Assembly: GCA_017548245.1 (NCBI GenBank)
Contig: JAFYMU010000153.1
Span: forward strand, 1-10,304
Length of the DNA stretch: 10,304 nucleotides
Reading direction: 5' to 3'
DNA from: Kiritimatiellia bacterium
Lineage (GTDB): Bacteria; Verrucomicrobiota; Kiritimatiellia; RFP12; DVOR01
Part shown: piece after piece, positions 1 to 7,004 of the stretch
How the letters are laid out: each line of letters starts with the position of its first letter
Position numbering within the stretch: the first letter of the stretch is position 1
Notes under the pieces: model-generated
The model's input: only the letters and a program-made list of their open reading frames with translations
The model's database searches: none
What the model was told of the DNA's origin: nothing
Program-made: the position numbers and the translations under genes

Positions 1-1
1 G

Positions 2-400
2 GAGGCGATTGTTTATCGCGCAAGTGCGCCGCAGAATTTACGTGAGGTCTTGGCGGCACGTGCGCACGCAGAGTTGTCGCGTTTGGAACGCCGCTCGATG
101 TTGCTGTCGCTGTTGGCGCAGTTGTTGCCGTTGTTGGGGTTGATTGGCACCTTTGTGGGGGCGTATGTGATGTTGACGGCATTGGATGTGCAGGCGCCGT
201 TGGTGCAGACGGGCGCGGTGGCGCGTGCGATTGCAGGGGCGTTGACGAACACGATTGCGGGTTTGATTGGGGCGGCATTTTGTTATGTCGCACATCACAT
301 TTTAACGTTGAAGGCTGATGCGTTGAGTTTGGACATGGATGCTTGCGTGGCATTGATGTTGGAACATTTGAACGCAACGCAGCGCGCCGGAGAAGAGTAA
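2..400 (+). CDS. MotA/TolQ/ExbB proton channel family protein, C-terminal part (5' end outside window)
   Basis: The frame is open from the window edge, leaving 132 residues of an ExbB/TolQ-type inner-membrane protein. A basic, charged stretch (RAHAELSRLERR) leads into a helix with LPLLGLIGTFVGAY, matching the PLLGLLGTVxG signature of TM2. A third helix, ARAIAGALTNTIAGLIGAAF, matches the ALxxTxxGLxxAIP region of TM3. The Thr residues that line the proton path in ExbB are present in both (GT in TM2, NT in TM3). In the family, ExbB forms a pentameric pore around ExbD helices and uses the proton motive force to drive TonB. The next gene starts inside this gene's stop (TAATG), so the two are almost certainly co-translated. 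TolQ or a gliding/MotA-type relative cannot be excluded from family similarity alone, but the ExbD-like and TonB-like neighbours favour an ExbB role. Confidence 0.88.
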   Translation, partial: EAIVYRASAPQNLREVLAARAHAELSRLERRSMLLSLLAQLLPLLGLIGTFVGAYVMLTALDVQAPLVQTGAVARAIAGALTNTIAGLIGAAFCYVAHHILTLKADALSLDMDACVALMLEHLNATQRAGEE

Positions 401-912
401 TGGATGGGTCAAAGTCGGAACCGAAACCGTATGTTTGGGAGCGGCATTCCTTTACGGGAAAGAAGTTCCCGAAGCGGCGCATTGTGCGTTCGTTTCTCTT
501 AATGGTGCCGTGGATCAACTTGGTGGTGATGGGCGTGCTCTTGTGGTGCTTCTCGCAGCAGACGTTGGTACAGCCGGGGCGCGTGGTCATGTTGCCTGAG
601 GGGCCCGCGGAGGAAGGGCTTTCGGTGCAGGCGCCGTCTGCGGTGATTCGCACGTTGGAGGCGCCAGGGCGCAAGGATGTGACGGTATTGCTTTTGGATG
701 AAGGGCGTTATTGTTCGGATTCGCCTTCGGAATTGGAGGCCTTGCGTCGCGCTTATCCTGGGCATGAGTTGAATTTGATTGTGGATATTGGGATTCCGTA
801 TGGCACGGTGATGGCGTGGATTGAACGCTTGAAGGCGTGCGGTGTGGAACGGATTAATTTGGTCACCGTGGCAGAGCATGCTTCGGATTATCCTGGGAGC
901 GAAACGCACTAA
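400..912 (+). CDS. ExbD/TolR-like biopolymer transport protein, divergent (Asp replaced by Asn in TM)
   Basis: This 170-residue protein has the ExbD/TolR layout: a basic cytoplasmic tail (about 1-30), one TM helix (about 31-51) and a periplasmic domain (about 52-170). The C-terminal part, LIVDIGIPYGTVMAWIERL then ACGVERINLVT, matches the family pattern of a strand, a PYG turn, a helix and GIxxIxLxT. At the start of the TM, VPWINLVV aligns with the family's PLIDVV, so the functionally essential Asp is Asn40 here (codon AAC at 517-519). The tail carries YVWER (residues 11-15), which recurs in the next protein. The ATG at 400 overlaps the exbB-like stop, and GGAGAAGAG just upstream is a good ribosome binding site. 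A TTG at 343 is in frame but lies inside the upstream gene and would add residues unlike an ExbD tail. The ExbD fold assignment is fairly firm; proton coupling is doubtful. Confidence 0.82.
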   Translation: MDGSKSEPKPYVWERHSFTGKKFPKRRIVRSFLLMVPWINLVVMGVLLWCFSQQTLVQPGRVVMLPEGPAEEGLSVQAPSAVIRTLEAPGRKDVTVLLLDEGRYCSDSPSELEALRRAYPGHELNLIVDIGIPYGTVMAWIERLKACGVERINLVTVAEHASDYPGSETH

Positions 913-1685
913 TGACACCTCATCACGAGGATTACATTTGGGAACGCAGTCGACAGTTCGTGCCGAATAAGCGCGTGTCGATGTTGCGTTTGTTGCGTTG
1001 GCGCAAGATGCGGCGTTCTAATCGTCGTCGTAAGAGCGTGCTTGCTTATTGGTGGGCACCGACCGTCACGGTGGCGGTGGTGAGCGTGGGGCTCTTTTTG
1101 ACCTACTTTGGGTTGCCTAAGGGGGAGATCGCGATTACGCCGCCGTTGCCGAAGCCGGGCCTGTATGTGGTGTCCATGTCGCAGACGGAGGTGAATGCCT
1201 TGGTGCGCCAAGAGAATGTCCGTCGCAGTTCGTTTGCGTTGAGCGATGAGGATGTGGGCATTTCGTTGGCTCAGGTGGTGCCTGAACCGCCGGGGCGTCC
1301 GTTGAAGGCGATTGAGGTGCCAGCGATGCCCGTGATGGCGATTGCGGAGGCGCCGAAGGTGGATGCCTTTTTGCCTCCGATGGCGGCGCAGCGCGTTTTT
1401 GAAGAGCAGGGGCCTTCGATTGAGACGCGGTTTGACACGGCGTTGCGCGCGAGTCAGTTTGAAGTCACGTTGCCGTTGCCTTCTGCAGAGGTGCAGGGGA
1501 ATGCGGCGGCATTTTGGGTGCGTTTGAATGACGCTGGAGCCGTAGTAGAGGTGTTACGCTTTGACCCTGTAGGCGTAGAGACCGCGTGGTTGCAGTTGTT
1601 GCGTCGAGCACTCTTTAAGGGGCGTGGCACGACTGCCGCGCAAGGAATGGTTCGGATTAATTGGAATACAAAGGTCCGGGAATGA
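912..1685 (+). CDS. TonB-like protein with basic N-terminal tail and C-terminal TonB-type domain
   Basis: This 257-residue protein has a long, very basic cytoplasmic tail (residues 1-45, including RRSNRRRK), one TM helix (about 46-66, YWWAPTVTVAVVSVGLFLTYF), a moderately proline-rich periplasmic linker (about 67-165) and a C-terminal domain (about 185-257). The end, FWVRLNDAGAVVEVLRFDP followed by a helix and GMVRINW, resembles TonB C-terminal domains (VxFxVxxDGxVxxVxV, helix, xVxxxF). TonB normally transmits energy from ExbBD to outer-membrane receptors. The usual His of the TonB TM helix is absent. The tail carries YIWER (residues 8-12), like YVWER in the preceding ExbD-like protein. The start overlaps the upstream stop (TAATG at 910-914), and the downstream peptidase starts inside this stop (ATGA at 1682-1685). 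The TonB call rests on architecture and context more than on strong sequence identity. Confidence 0.62.
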   Translation: MTPHHEDYIWERSRQFVPNKRVSMLRLLRWRKMRRSNRRRKSVLAYWWAPTVTVAVVSVGLFLTYFGLPKGEIAITPPLPKPGLYVVSMSQTEVNALVRQENVRRSSFALSDEDVGISLAQVVPEPPGRPLKAIEVPAMPVMAIAEAPKVDAFLPPMAAQRVFEEQGPSIETRFDTALRASQFEVTLPLPSAEVQGNAAAFWVRLNDAGAVVEVLRFDPVGVETAWLQLLRRALFKGRGTTAAQGMVRINWNTKVRE

Positions 1686-3934
1686 AACAGCAATTTTTGG
1701 TAGTGGCATGGTTTGCGATGACGGTACTGTTGTCGGCGCAGGTCTCTTTTCGTGGTGCAGGCCCGGTGGAAACAGATTCGCAGGGGCATGTTATTGAAAA
1801 GCTCGACTACGATCGTAAGATTGTCGCAACAAATGGGTTGCCGACGGCGGCTGAATATCGCGCTGAATTGGCCGAACGTGAACGCATGAAGAAGGTGGCT
1901 CGCGAGGTGGGCCCTTGGTTTGAGGCGATTCAGCACCTTGAAATCGTCCAGAAAGAGGGCGAAGAAAAGTACGATGCCGATGGTGGCGGCATGGCAGGTG
2001 ATGGCGCAGGCCCTACGCCTGGTCAGTCGGGCGAAGGGATGGCGGCTTACATTGAAGCCATGCGCGTATTCAATAGCAACACGGCTGAGGGCGGTTCGGT
2101 GTCGAAGGATGCACGCCAGTTGAAGGCGGCGTTGGAGGAATTGCTCTATCGTCGTGGCGGTGAGGTGGTGTGTGGTCCGTCGCGTGGCGTGAGCATTAAG
2201 TATCCGTTGGAATTGTTGCTCGTGCGTTATCAGAGTTGGAAGGCGCAGAGCATTCCGATTAAGGAACTCTATCCCGCGAAGTCGGCTGATTTGTGGCCGG
2301 GTAAGGTGGCGCAAGATGCCGAACGTGTGACCAAGAAGGTGACGCTTTATCCCGGTGAAGGTGGGTACATTAGTACGGGCCTTTATGTGCCGCCAGGCGA
2401 AGTGATTACCATTAAGTGCGGTAGTTTGACGGGTAATTTGACGGCACAGATCGGTTGTCATACCGATAAATTGGATCCCAAGATTGTGCCGTTGGATGAA
2501 GATGGTAATCCGATGGATGACCCGTATAACCCTGTTTCGCCGAACCTTGCCAAGGTGAAGATGGGTTGGCAGCAGATTACGGACAACCGCCCGCTGTGGC
2601 GTTGGCCAGATATGGTGCGTCGCTTTACGATTAAGAAGAAGCGTGAAGAGATTGGCCATGTGCTAGGCGGCGTGTTGTGGTTTCAGTGGAGTGGCGGCTC
2701 GCGTCCGATGGAAGTGGAAGTTACGGGTTGCGTGCAGATGCCGTGGTTCCGTTTGGGCATCGACACCAATAAGGATTGGGTGGAGACGATTTCCAAGTAT
2801 CCCGCACCGTGGGCCGAAGTGCAGACCAAGACGGTAATCTTGACCGTGGAGTCGAAGTATGTTCGCAATGTGAAGAATATGGAAGCGTTGGCGCAGTGGT
2901 GGGGTAAGGCGGCGTGCATTATGTTGCGCGTGAGTGGCCATAGCTTGCCCACGGATTCGGAAGCGCACAACTTCCGTGCCGCAAAGCGCGAATGGGGCAT
3001 TTTGGATAAGAAGTTGGTGCAGATGAATCCCGAAGCGCCGCCAGACACCGAAGAACTCTTGCGTTCGGCAAGTAAGACCAAGGCTGATAGCGCAAAGGAT
3101 CGTTATGGCTTTATGGTCGAACAGGAACCCGTGCCGATTGATCCCAAGAAGCCTAAGGCGCTCAAGATTCCTTCGCGTGAGAACGAACCCAAGAACACGC
3201 CGATTCGTATCGTGGACGATGTGCAGATTTCGGTTGGCGCTGGTCACTCGGGTTATCCGATCATGTGCATGGAGTGGGGCGGTGGTATGATGAATCTTGC
3301 GGGCTTGCAGAAGGCGGGTTCGTGGGGAGCATTGCACGAAATTGGCCACAACATGGGGCAGGGTGCAAATGGTATTTTCGCCTTGCCTGGCAACGGTGAA
3401 GTGGTGAACAACTTCTATGGCACCTGCACCATGAACTTGCTCAACGGTACACGTTTCACACGTATTTGTAAGGATGCCTGGACCGCTGTCGCAAAGATGG
3501 CCGAGAAGAAGACGCCGGATATGTGGAAGACGGCGCAGGTCTTTGAACGTTTGGTCTTCTATATGACCTTGGCGCACTACTTTGGCGTTGAGAGTGTGGT
3601 GACGGTGGTGAATGACACCAATGACAAGTATCCGAAGGCGGCAACGGGTGACCGTTTGTGCTGCGCGTGGTCAAAGGCTGTCCAGCGCGATTTGACGCCG
3701 TACTTTGAGATTTGGGGCTTGCCGCTTTCGAAGGCGGCGTACACCTACACGCAAGATTGGGCACCGTGGCCAACGGCAGAGGAACGCGATACGCTCTTCA
3801 CGGGCCCCTTCGTCTATCGCGCTCAGCCTGGCGAAGAAGATGATGCGCCGATTACGGTGTCGACGCCTGAAGAGGTGAAGACGCGCCGTCAATTGCGTGC
3901 GCGTGAAAACTTTAAGAAGACGGTTAAAGAATAA
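1682..3934 (+). CDS. Secreted M60-family zinc metallopeptidase (mucin/glycoprotein-active type)
   Basis: This 750-residue protein starts with a signal peptide (MKQQFLVVAWFAMTVLLSA, likely cut near residue 19). Residues about 20-220 are of unknown function, helical and charged, with a glycine-rich loop near 98-118. The M60 module follows: TGLYVPPGE (232-240) matches the GLYxPPGE entry motif of M60 N-terminal domains, GGVLW (329-333) fits the GGxxY/W strand, and SGYPIM is at 523-528. The zinc site is HEIGH (552-556), with the distal Glu at 573 in GEVVNNFY, fitting HExxH-x(8-28)-E. M60 enzymes cleave O-glycosylated proteins such as mucins. The last 110 residues end in a charged tail. The ATG at 1682 overlaps the upstream TGA; a TTG at 1661 is in frame but would precede the signal peptide and lies inside the previous gene. 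Co-expression with ExbB/ExbD/TonB-like proteins suggests a linked digestion or export role. Confidence 0.92.
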   Translation: MKQQFLVVAWFAMTVLLSAQVSFRGAGPVETDSQGHVIEKLDYDRKIVATNGLPTAAEYRAELAERERMKKVAREVGPWFEAIQHLEIVQKEGEEKYDADGGGMAGDGAGPTPGQSGEGMAAYIEAMRVFNSNTAEGGSVSKDARQLKAALEELLYRRGGEVVCGPSRGVSIKYPLELLLVRYQSWKAQSIPIKELYPAKSADLWPGKVAQDAERVTKKVTLYPGEGGYISTGLYVPPGEVITIKCGSLTGNLTAQIGCHTDKLDPKIVPLDEDGNPMDDPYNPVSPNLAKVKMGWQQITDNRPLWRWPDMVRRFTIKKKREEIGHVLGGVLWFQWSGGSRPMEVEVTGCVQMPWFRLGIDTNKDWVETISKYPAPWAEVQTKTVILTVESKYVRNVKNMEALAQWWGKAACIMLRVSGHSLPTDSEAHNFRAAKREWGILDKKLVQMNPEAPPDTEELLRSASKTKADSAKDRYGFMVEQEPVPIDPKKPKALKIPSRENEPKNTPIRIVDDVQISVGAGHSGYPIMCMEWGGGMMNLAGLQKAGSWGALHEIGHNMGQGANGIFALPGNGEVVNNFYGTCTMNLLNGTRFTRICKDAWTAVAKMAEKKTPDMWKTAQVFERLVFYMTLAHYFGVESVVTVVNDTNDKYPKAATGDRLCCAWSKAVQRDLTPYFEIWGLPLSKAAYTYTQDWAPWPTAEERDTLFTGPFVYRAQPGEEDDAPITVSTPEEVKTRRQLRARENFKKTVKE

Positions 3935-3958
3935 CCGTAGCGCAGGGAGTCAATGGCG

Positions 3959-4861
3959 ATGTCCTGCCTTTTTGGACCTGTTCCTTCGCGACGTTATGGG
4001 CGTAGCCTGGGCATTGACTTGGTGCCCATGAAGACCTGTTGTTACGATTGCGTCTTCTGTCAATTGGGCCTCACGCCAAAGACGACTTGCGAACGTCGCG
4101 ACTACATTCCCATTCAAACGGTTTTAGCCGAACTTGAAGCGTGGCTTGCCAAACACAATGAGGTCGATATGTTGACCCTTTGTGGTTCGGGTGAGCCCAC
4201 GCTTCATGCGCATTTTGGCGAGGTCTTGCAGTGGATTCGCACAAAGACGCCGTATCCATCGTTGCTGATGAGCAATGGTGCGCTCTTCTTTGACCCTGAT
4301 GTGCGCCGCGATGCAGCGTTGGCCAATCGCGTGAAGATTTCAATGCACTTTTGGGATGAGGCGAGTTTCCAAGCAACGGTACGCCCCGATGCGGCGATTT
4401 CCTTTGAACAGGTGTATGAAGGCTGGCGAAAGTTCCGCGAGGAGTTTCGCGGTTTGTTAGATATTGAATTCTTTGCGCTGCCGGGGCTGAATGATTCGCC
4501 AGAGGCGTTGAGCCGTGTGCATCAACTGATGGCGCCCTTGCGTCCGGATACCGTGACGGTCAATAGCGCGGAACGTCCCCCCGCAGATTCGTGCGTGCGT
4601 GCCGTGTCGGCCGAACAACTCGCGCACTTGCGTTCCTTCTTTGGCACGGTGGCCTGTGCACAACAAGCTGCGCAGCCTTCCGAACCGCAACCTTATTCAG
4701 ATGACGCCTTGCTGGCTTTGGCGCGCCGTCATCCCTTAACGCCAGCGCAGTTCGCGCGTTATTTCGGTGTGCCCGAGGCGCAGATTACGGCGACCTTGCA
4801 ACGTTTTGCCGACGCTGACCCCTATGCCGCTCGCGCACTCTTGCCGCATGAGCAATCCTAA
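3959..4861 (+). CDS. Radical SAM protein, COG0731-type (wyosine synthase-like Fe-S oxidoreductase)
   Basis: This 300-residue protein opens with LFGPVPSRRYGRSLGIDLVP, a signature of bacterial COG0731 radical SAM proteins. The 4Fe-4S ligands are Cys27, Cys31 and Cys34 (CCYDCVFC, the CxxxCxxC motif). GSGEPTLH at 76-83 is the SAM-binding GGE-type motif. The C-terminal 45 residues (about 255-300) look helical, with a small DNA-binding-like turn (TPAQFARYFGVPEAQI), which is common in this subgroup. COG0731 includes archaeal Taw1, which makes the wyosine tricycle. Bacteria do not make wyosine, so the substrate is unknown. An earlier ATG at 3953 is in frame, but the AGGGAG ribosome binding site (3944-3949) is only 3 nt from it and 9 nt from the ATG at 3959. 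It lies 24 bases after the M60 gene with no terminator visible, so read-through is possible. Confidence 0.88.
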   Translation: MSCLFGPVPSRRYGRSLGIDLVPMKTCCYDCVFCQLGLTPKTTCERRDYIPIQTVLAELEAWLAKHNEVDMLTLCGSGEPTLHAHFGEVLQWIRTKTPYPSLLMSNGALFFDPDVRRDAALANRVKISMHFWDEASFQATVRPDAAISFEQVYEGWRKFREEFRGLLDIEFFALPGLNDSPEALSRVHQLMAPLRPDTVTVNSAERPPADSCVRAVSAEQLAHLRSFFGTVACAQQAAQPSEPQPYSDDALLALARRHPLTPAQFARYFGVPEAQITATLQRFADADPYAARALLPHEQS

Positions 4862-4875
4862 GCGTTCGAACGCTT
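4860..4875. repeat. Perfect 16-bp palindrome at the radical SAM/comEC boundary
   Basis: AAGCGTTCGAACGCTT reads identically on both strands. It begins in the stop codon of the radical SAM gene and ends 10 bases before the first comEC ATG. As RNA it can form a 6-bp stem with a TCGA loop next to the translation start; as DNA it could be a dimer-binding site. No T-run follows, so it is not an intrinsic terminator. Confidence 0.6.
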
Positions 4876-4885
4876 GGGCGACCGC

Positions 4886-6544
4886 ATGGCCATGAGCTCC
4901 TTTTCCACTCAGTTATTTGATCCGCAGATCGGCTTTAACCGCCATCGTCCGCTCTTTGGTTGGACGATGGCGTTAGTCTTTGGTACGGGCCTTGGTTACT
5001 TCTTTGGGGGCGCGTGGGGGTGGTTGCTCGTGGCAACGGTGGCCATCGTCTTAGCATGGCGTACAAAGTCCGAATCGGTTTCAACGTTTTTGTGTCTTGC
5101 CTGCCTCGCGCTTGCGGGTTGGCGTGCAGCGCTTTTACATGATCGAAATAGCGAGGTGCTGGGGCAGTTAAAGGCTTATCAAGATGCCGCAGAGGTCTTT
5201 GATCTGAAGGTGACCGTCTCCAATGATCGTCAGGTGATCCAACGCAAACGTGGTGGCCCGTACTGTCGTTTTTCGGCTGATGACGCATGGTTGCCAGATG
5301 GAACTGAGGTGCACGGCACCAATCTGTTGATTTACTACTATGACCGCGAGGGGCGTTTTCCAAAAACAGGTGAGACGTGGCTTCTAAAGGCAAAGTTGCG
5401 CGCCAATTCGCATCCGCGTCGGATGTCTCTCTCAGCTCGTGGTGAAACCGCACAACACTTGCCGCAAGAGGATCGTCTATCAAGTGTGGAATATGTCTTG
5501 GCGCAGTTCCGAAATCGTTTGGCGAACCACTTGGCGTTGGGGGTGAGCGAGGAGGAGGCTGTTTTAACGCAAACTATGGTGCTCGGCACGCGTGCACGTT
5601 TGCCCTATGCCTTGCGACAACGTTATGCAGATGCAGGGATTGCACATATCTTTGCGATTAGCGGGCTTCACGTGGGCATTATTGCAGGTCTGCTCGTGTG
5701 GTTGCTTGCATGGGCAGGCGTTCGTTTGCGGATGCGCATTTGGCTCTTGCTTCCAACGCTCTTGGGTTATCTCTTGCTAACCGGTGTGCCGCCCTCTGCA
5801 ACACGCGCCTGTCTGATGGCGCTCATGTATTGCTTCGCGCCATCGCTCCTTCGCCGTCCGGACGGCCCCAGTGCCCTCTTTGTGACTGCTGCACTCGTGT
5901 TGGTAATCGAACCTGGATGGATTGCCAATGCGGGTGCGCTCCTCTCCTTCTGCGTGATGGGCGGACTCTTTCTCTTTACCAAACCCTTTGTTTACTTCCT
6001 CAACCGCTTCTTGGGTTCGCCCCTGCAACGCACCCCGTTGGGTGAAATGCCACTTGCTCGCCCATGGCATGTCGCCCTTCGTCAATATGTCGCCCTGTTA
6101 ATTGCACTCTCCTGCGCAGCATGGCTCGCGGTCTTACCGCTCTGCCTCTTCTTCTTTGGACGCGTCTCCCTTGTGGGGCTACTCCTTAATCTCATCGTTC
6201 CATCCGTAACCATGATTGTTGTTTGGACCGCCTGCCTAAGTGCATTTTGCGGCTTCCTGCTCCCCATGCTCTCGGAAATGATGAATCGCTTTAATGCGTT
6301 TTTGCTCTCTGCCGTTGATACACTCGCCCACAAAGCCCTTGAAGTTCCTGGCGCAGTCTATGAATTAGAACATCAACCCGGCGTTACGGTTGCCCTCCTT
6401 ATGGGCGTTGGATTAATTATTTTAGGCCTTTGGTTGAGTATGCACGAACGCCGTTGCCGTCAAGCCGACCCGCTTGATCCAGAAAACTTCAACTTCTTCC
6501 CTCGCGCTGTCAGCGAATTCACCCAACGCGAAACGCCCTTCTAA
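4886..6544 (+). CDS. comEC: ComEC/Rec2-family DNA-uptake channel protein, without metallo-beta-lactamase domain
   Basis: This 552-residue polytopic inner-membrane protein has the ComEC order of domains. Two or three N-terminal TM helices come first (about 20-85), then a DUF4131-like soluble region (about 95-195), then a competence domain with many TM helices from about 225 to 510. The hallmark FAISGLHVGIIAGL is at 256-269, after the helix ALRQRYADAGIAHI. ComEC carries single-stranded DNA across the inner membrane during transformation. Full-length forms of 700-800 residues end in a metallo-beta-lactamase-like domain. This one stops just after the last helix with a short tail (about 520-552), so it is the short form. 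Starts at ATG 4886 and 4892 are both possible and neither has a strong ribosome binding site; a TTG at 4874 overlaps the palindrome. It is followed by a clear terminator. Confidence 0.92.
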   Translation: MAMSSFSTQLFDPQIGFNRHRPLFGWTMALVFGTGLGYFFGGAWGWLLVATVAIVLAWRTKSESVSTFLCLACLALAGWRAALLHDRNSEVLGQLKAYQDAAEVFDLKVTVSNDRQVIQRKRGGPYCRFSADDAWLPDGTEVHGTNLLIYYYDREGRFPKTGETWLLKAKLRANSHPRRMSLSARGETAQHLPQEDRLSSVEYVLAQFRNRLANHLALGVSEEEAVLTQTMVLGTRARLPYALRQRYADAGIAHIFAISGLHVGIIAGLLVWLLAWAGVRLRMRIWLLLPTLLGYLLLTGVPPSATRACLMALMYCFAPSLLRRPDGPSALFVTAALVLVIEPGWIANAGALLSFCVMGGLFLFTKPFVYFLNRFLGSPLQRTPLGEMPLARPWHVALRQYVALLIALSCAAWLAVLPLCLFFFGRVSLVGLLLNLIVPSVTMIVVWTACLSAFCGFLLPMLSEMMNRFNAFLLSAVDTLAHKALEVPGAVYELEHQPGVTVALLMGVGLIILGLWLSMHERRCRQADPLDPENFNFFPRAVSEFTQRETPF

Positions 6545-6593
6545 CGCGATTAAAAGACAAAATAAGATAAAATGAGGTGAATAAAAACAAAAA

Positions 6594-6615
6594 AATCGAC
6601 CCGTTCAGGTCGATT
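6594..6615. terminator. Bidirectional intrinsic terminator between comEC and the tRNA genes
   Basis: An 8-bp perfect stem, AATCGACC (6594-6601) with GGTCGATT (6608-6615), encloses a 6-base loop. On the + strand it is followed by CCTTTTTTCTTT, which would end comEC transcription. On the minus strand the same stem is followed by TTTTTTTGTTTTT, the reverse of the A-run at 6583-6595, which would end the tRNA transcript. The position between convergent units fits both uses. Confidence 0.85.
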
Positions 6616-6628
6616 CCTTTTTTCTTTA

Positions 6629-6704
6629 TGGTAGGGGTGCACGGGCTCGAACCGTGGACCCAGTGATTAAGAGTCACTTGCTCTACCAACTGAGCTACAC
6701 CCCC
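6629..6704 (-). tRNA. tRNA-Lys (anticodon CUU)
   Basis: The reverse complement folds as a 76-nt tRNA with encoded CCA. It has a 7-bp acceptor stem (GGGGGTG with CACCCCT, including one terminal G-U pair), a D arm GCTC...GAGC with GTTGGTA, an anticodon stem AGTGA/TCACT with loop CTCTTAA, and a T arm CACGG-TTCGAGC-CCGTG. The anticodon is CUU, reading AAG. It lies 8 bases downstream of tRNA-Gly in the same transcript and ends about 14 bases before the terminator hairpin. Confidence 0.96.
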
Positions 6705-6712
6705 ATAAGAGA

Positions 6713-6788
<76 letters not shown>

Positions 6789-6807
6789 ACGCTCAAAAAC
6801 GGGGCAT

Positions 6808-6836
6808 ATTATAGGACAATTAATTTTTTAATGCAA
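6808..6836 (-). promoter_or_regulatory. Sigma70-type promoter of the tRNA-Gly/tRNA-Lys operon
   Basis: On the minus strand, TTGCAT (6831-6836) and a perfect TATAAT (6808-6813) are separated by exactly 17 bases. The stretch after the -10 (ATGCCCCG) is GC-rich, as in stable RNA promoters under stringent control. Transcription should start near 6800, a few bases before the tRNA-Gly 5' end. Confidence 0.88.
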
Positions 6837-6840
6837 GCAC

Positions 6841-6865
6841 TTTTTTCACTTTTTTGCATTTTTTT
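6841..6865 (-). promoter_or_regulatory. Phased A-tracts, UP-element-like, upstream of the tRNA promoter
   Basis: On the minus strand three A-tracts of 6, 6 and 7 bases (at 6841-6846, 6850-6855 and 6859-6865) are spaced 9-10 bp centre to centre. They cover about -41 to -65 relative to the predicted start. This is where RNA polymerase alpha subunits bind UP elements, and phased A-tracts also bend DNA. Confidence 0.6.
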
Positions 6866-6941
6866 GTCTTTCGGCCCTATTTTGCCGTTTGATTGCCTCT
6901 TAATACGCGAAGGGAACTGTTCGCGAGCCGCGCTGGGAATG

Positions 6942-6950
6942 TGGTACTAT
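6942..6950 (+). promoter_or_regulatory. Possible extended -10 promoter for the YjdF-like gene
   Basis: TGGTACTAT is an extended -10 pattern (TGn followed by TACTAT, 4 of 6 matching TATAAT) with no good -35 at 17 bases. A perfect inverted repeat CGCGAA...TTCGCG (6906-6911 and 6920-6925) is centred about 41.5 bases before the predicted start near 6957, a position typical for an activator site. Two copies of TTACCTTTA (6962-6970 and 6976-6984) follow. This is a weak prediction. Confidence 0.33.
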
Positions 6951-7004
6951 GATTTACATTGTTACCTTTAATTGATTACCTTTACTTAAGAAAGGAAGCG
7001 GAGG

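Noticed and set aside
1454..2659. A 401-codon open frame on the minus strand across the TonB-like and M60 genes
   Set aside because: It lies opposite two well-supported coding regions, has a His/Arg/Thr-rich composition typical of the reverse of biased codons, and shows no domain. The same holds for the frames at 2663-3577 and 8906-10024.
6954..6961. TTACATTG upstream of yjdF, also present in the 22-bp repeats, as a further repeat copy
   Set aside because: Only 8 bases match and the rest of the unit and the CAA half-site are missing; chance is sufficient in AT-rich DNA.
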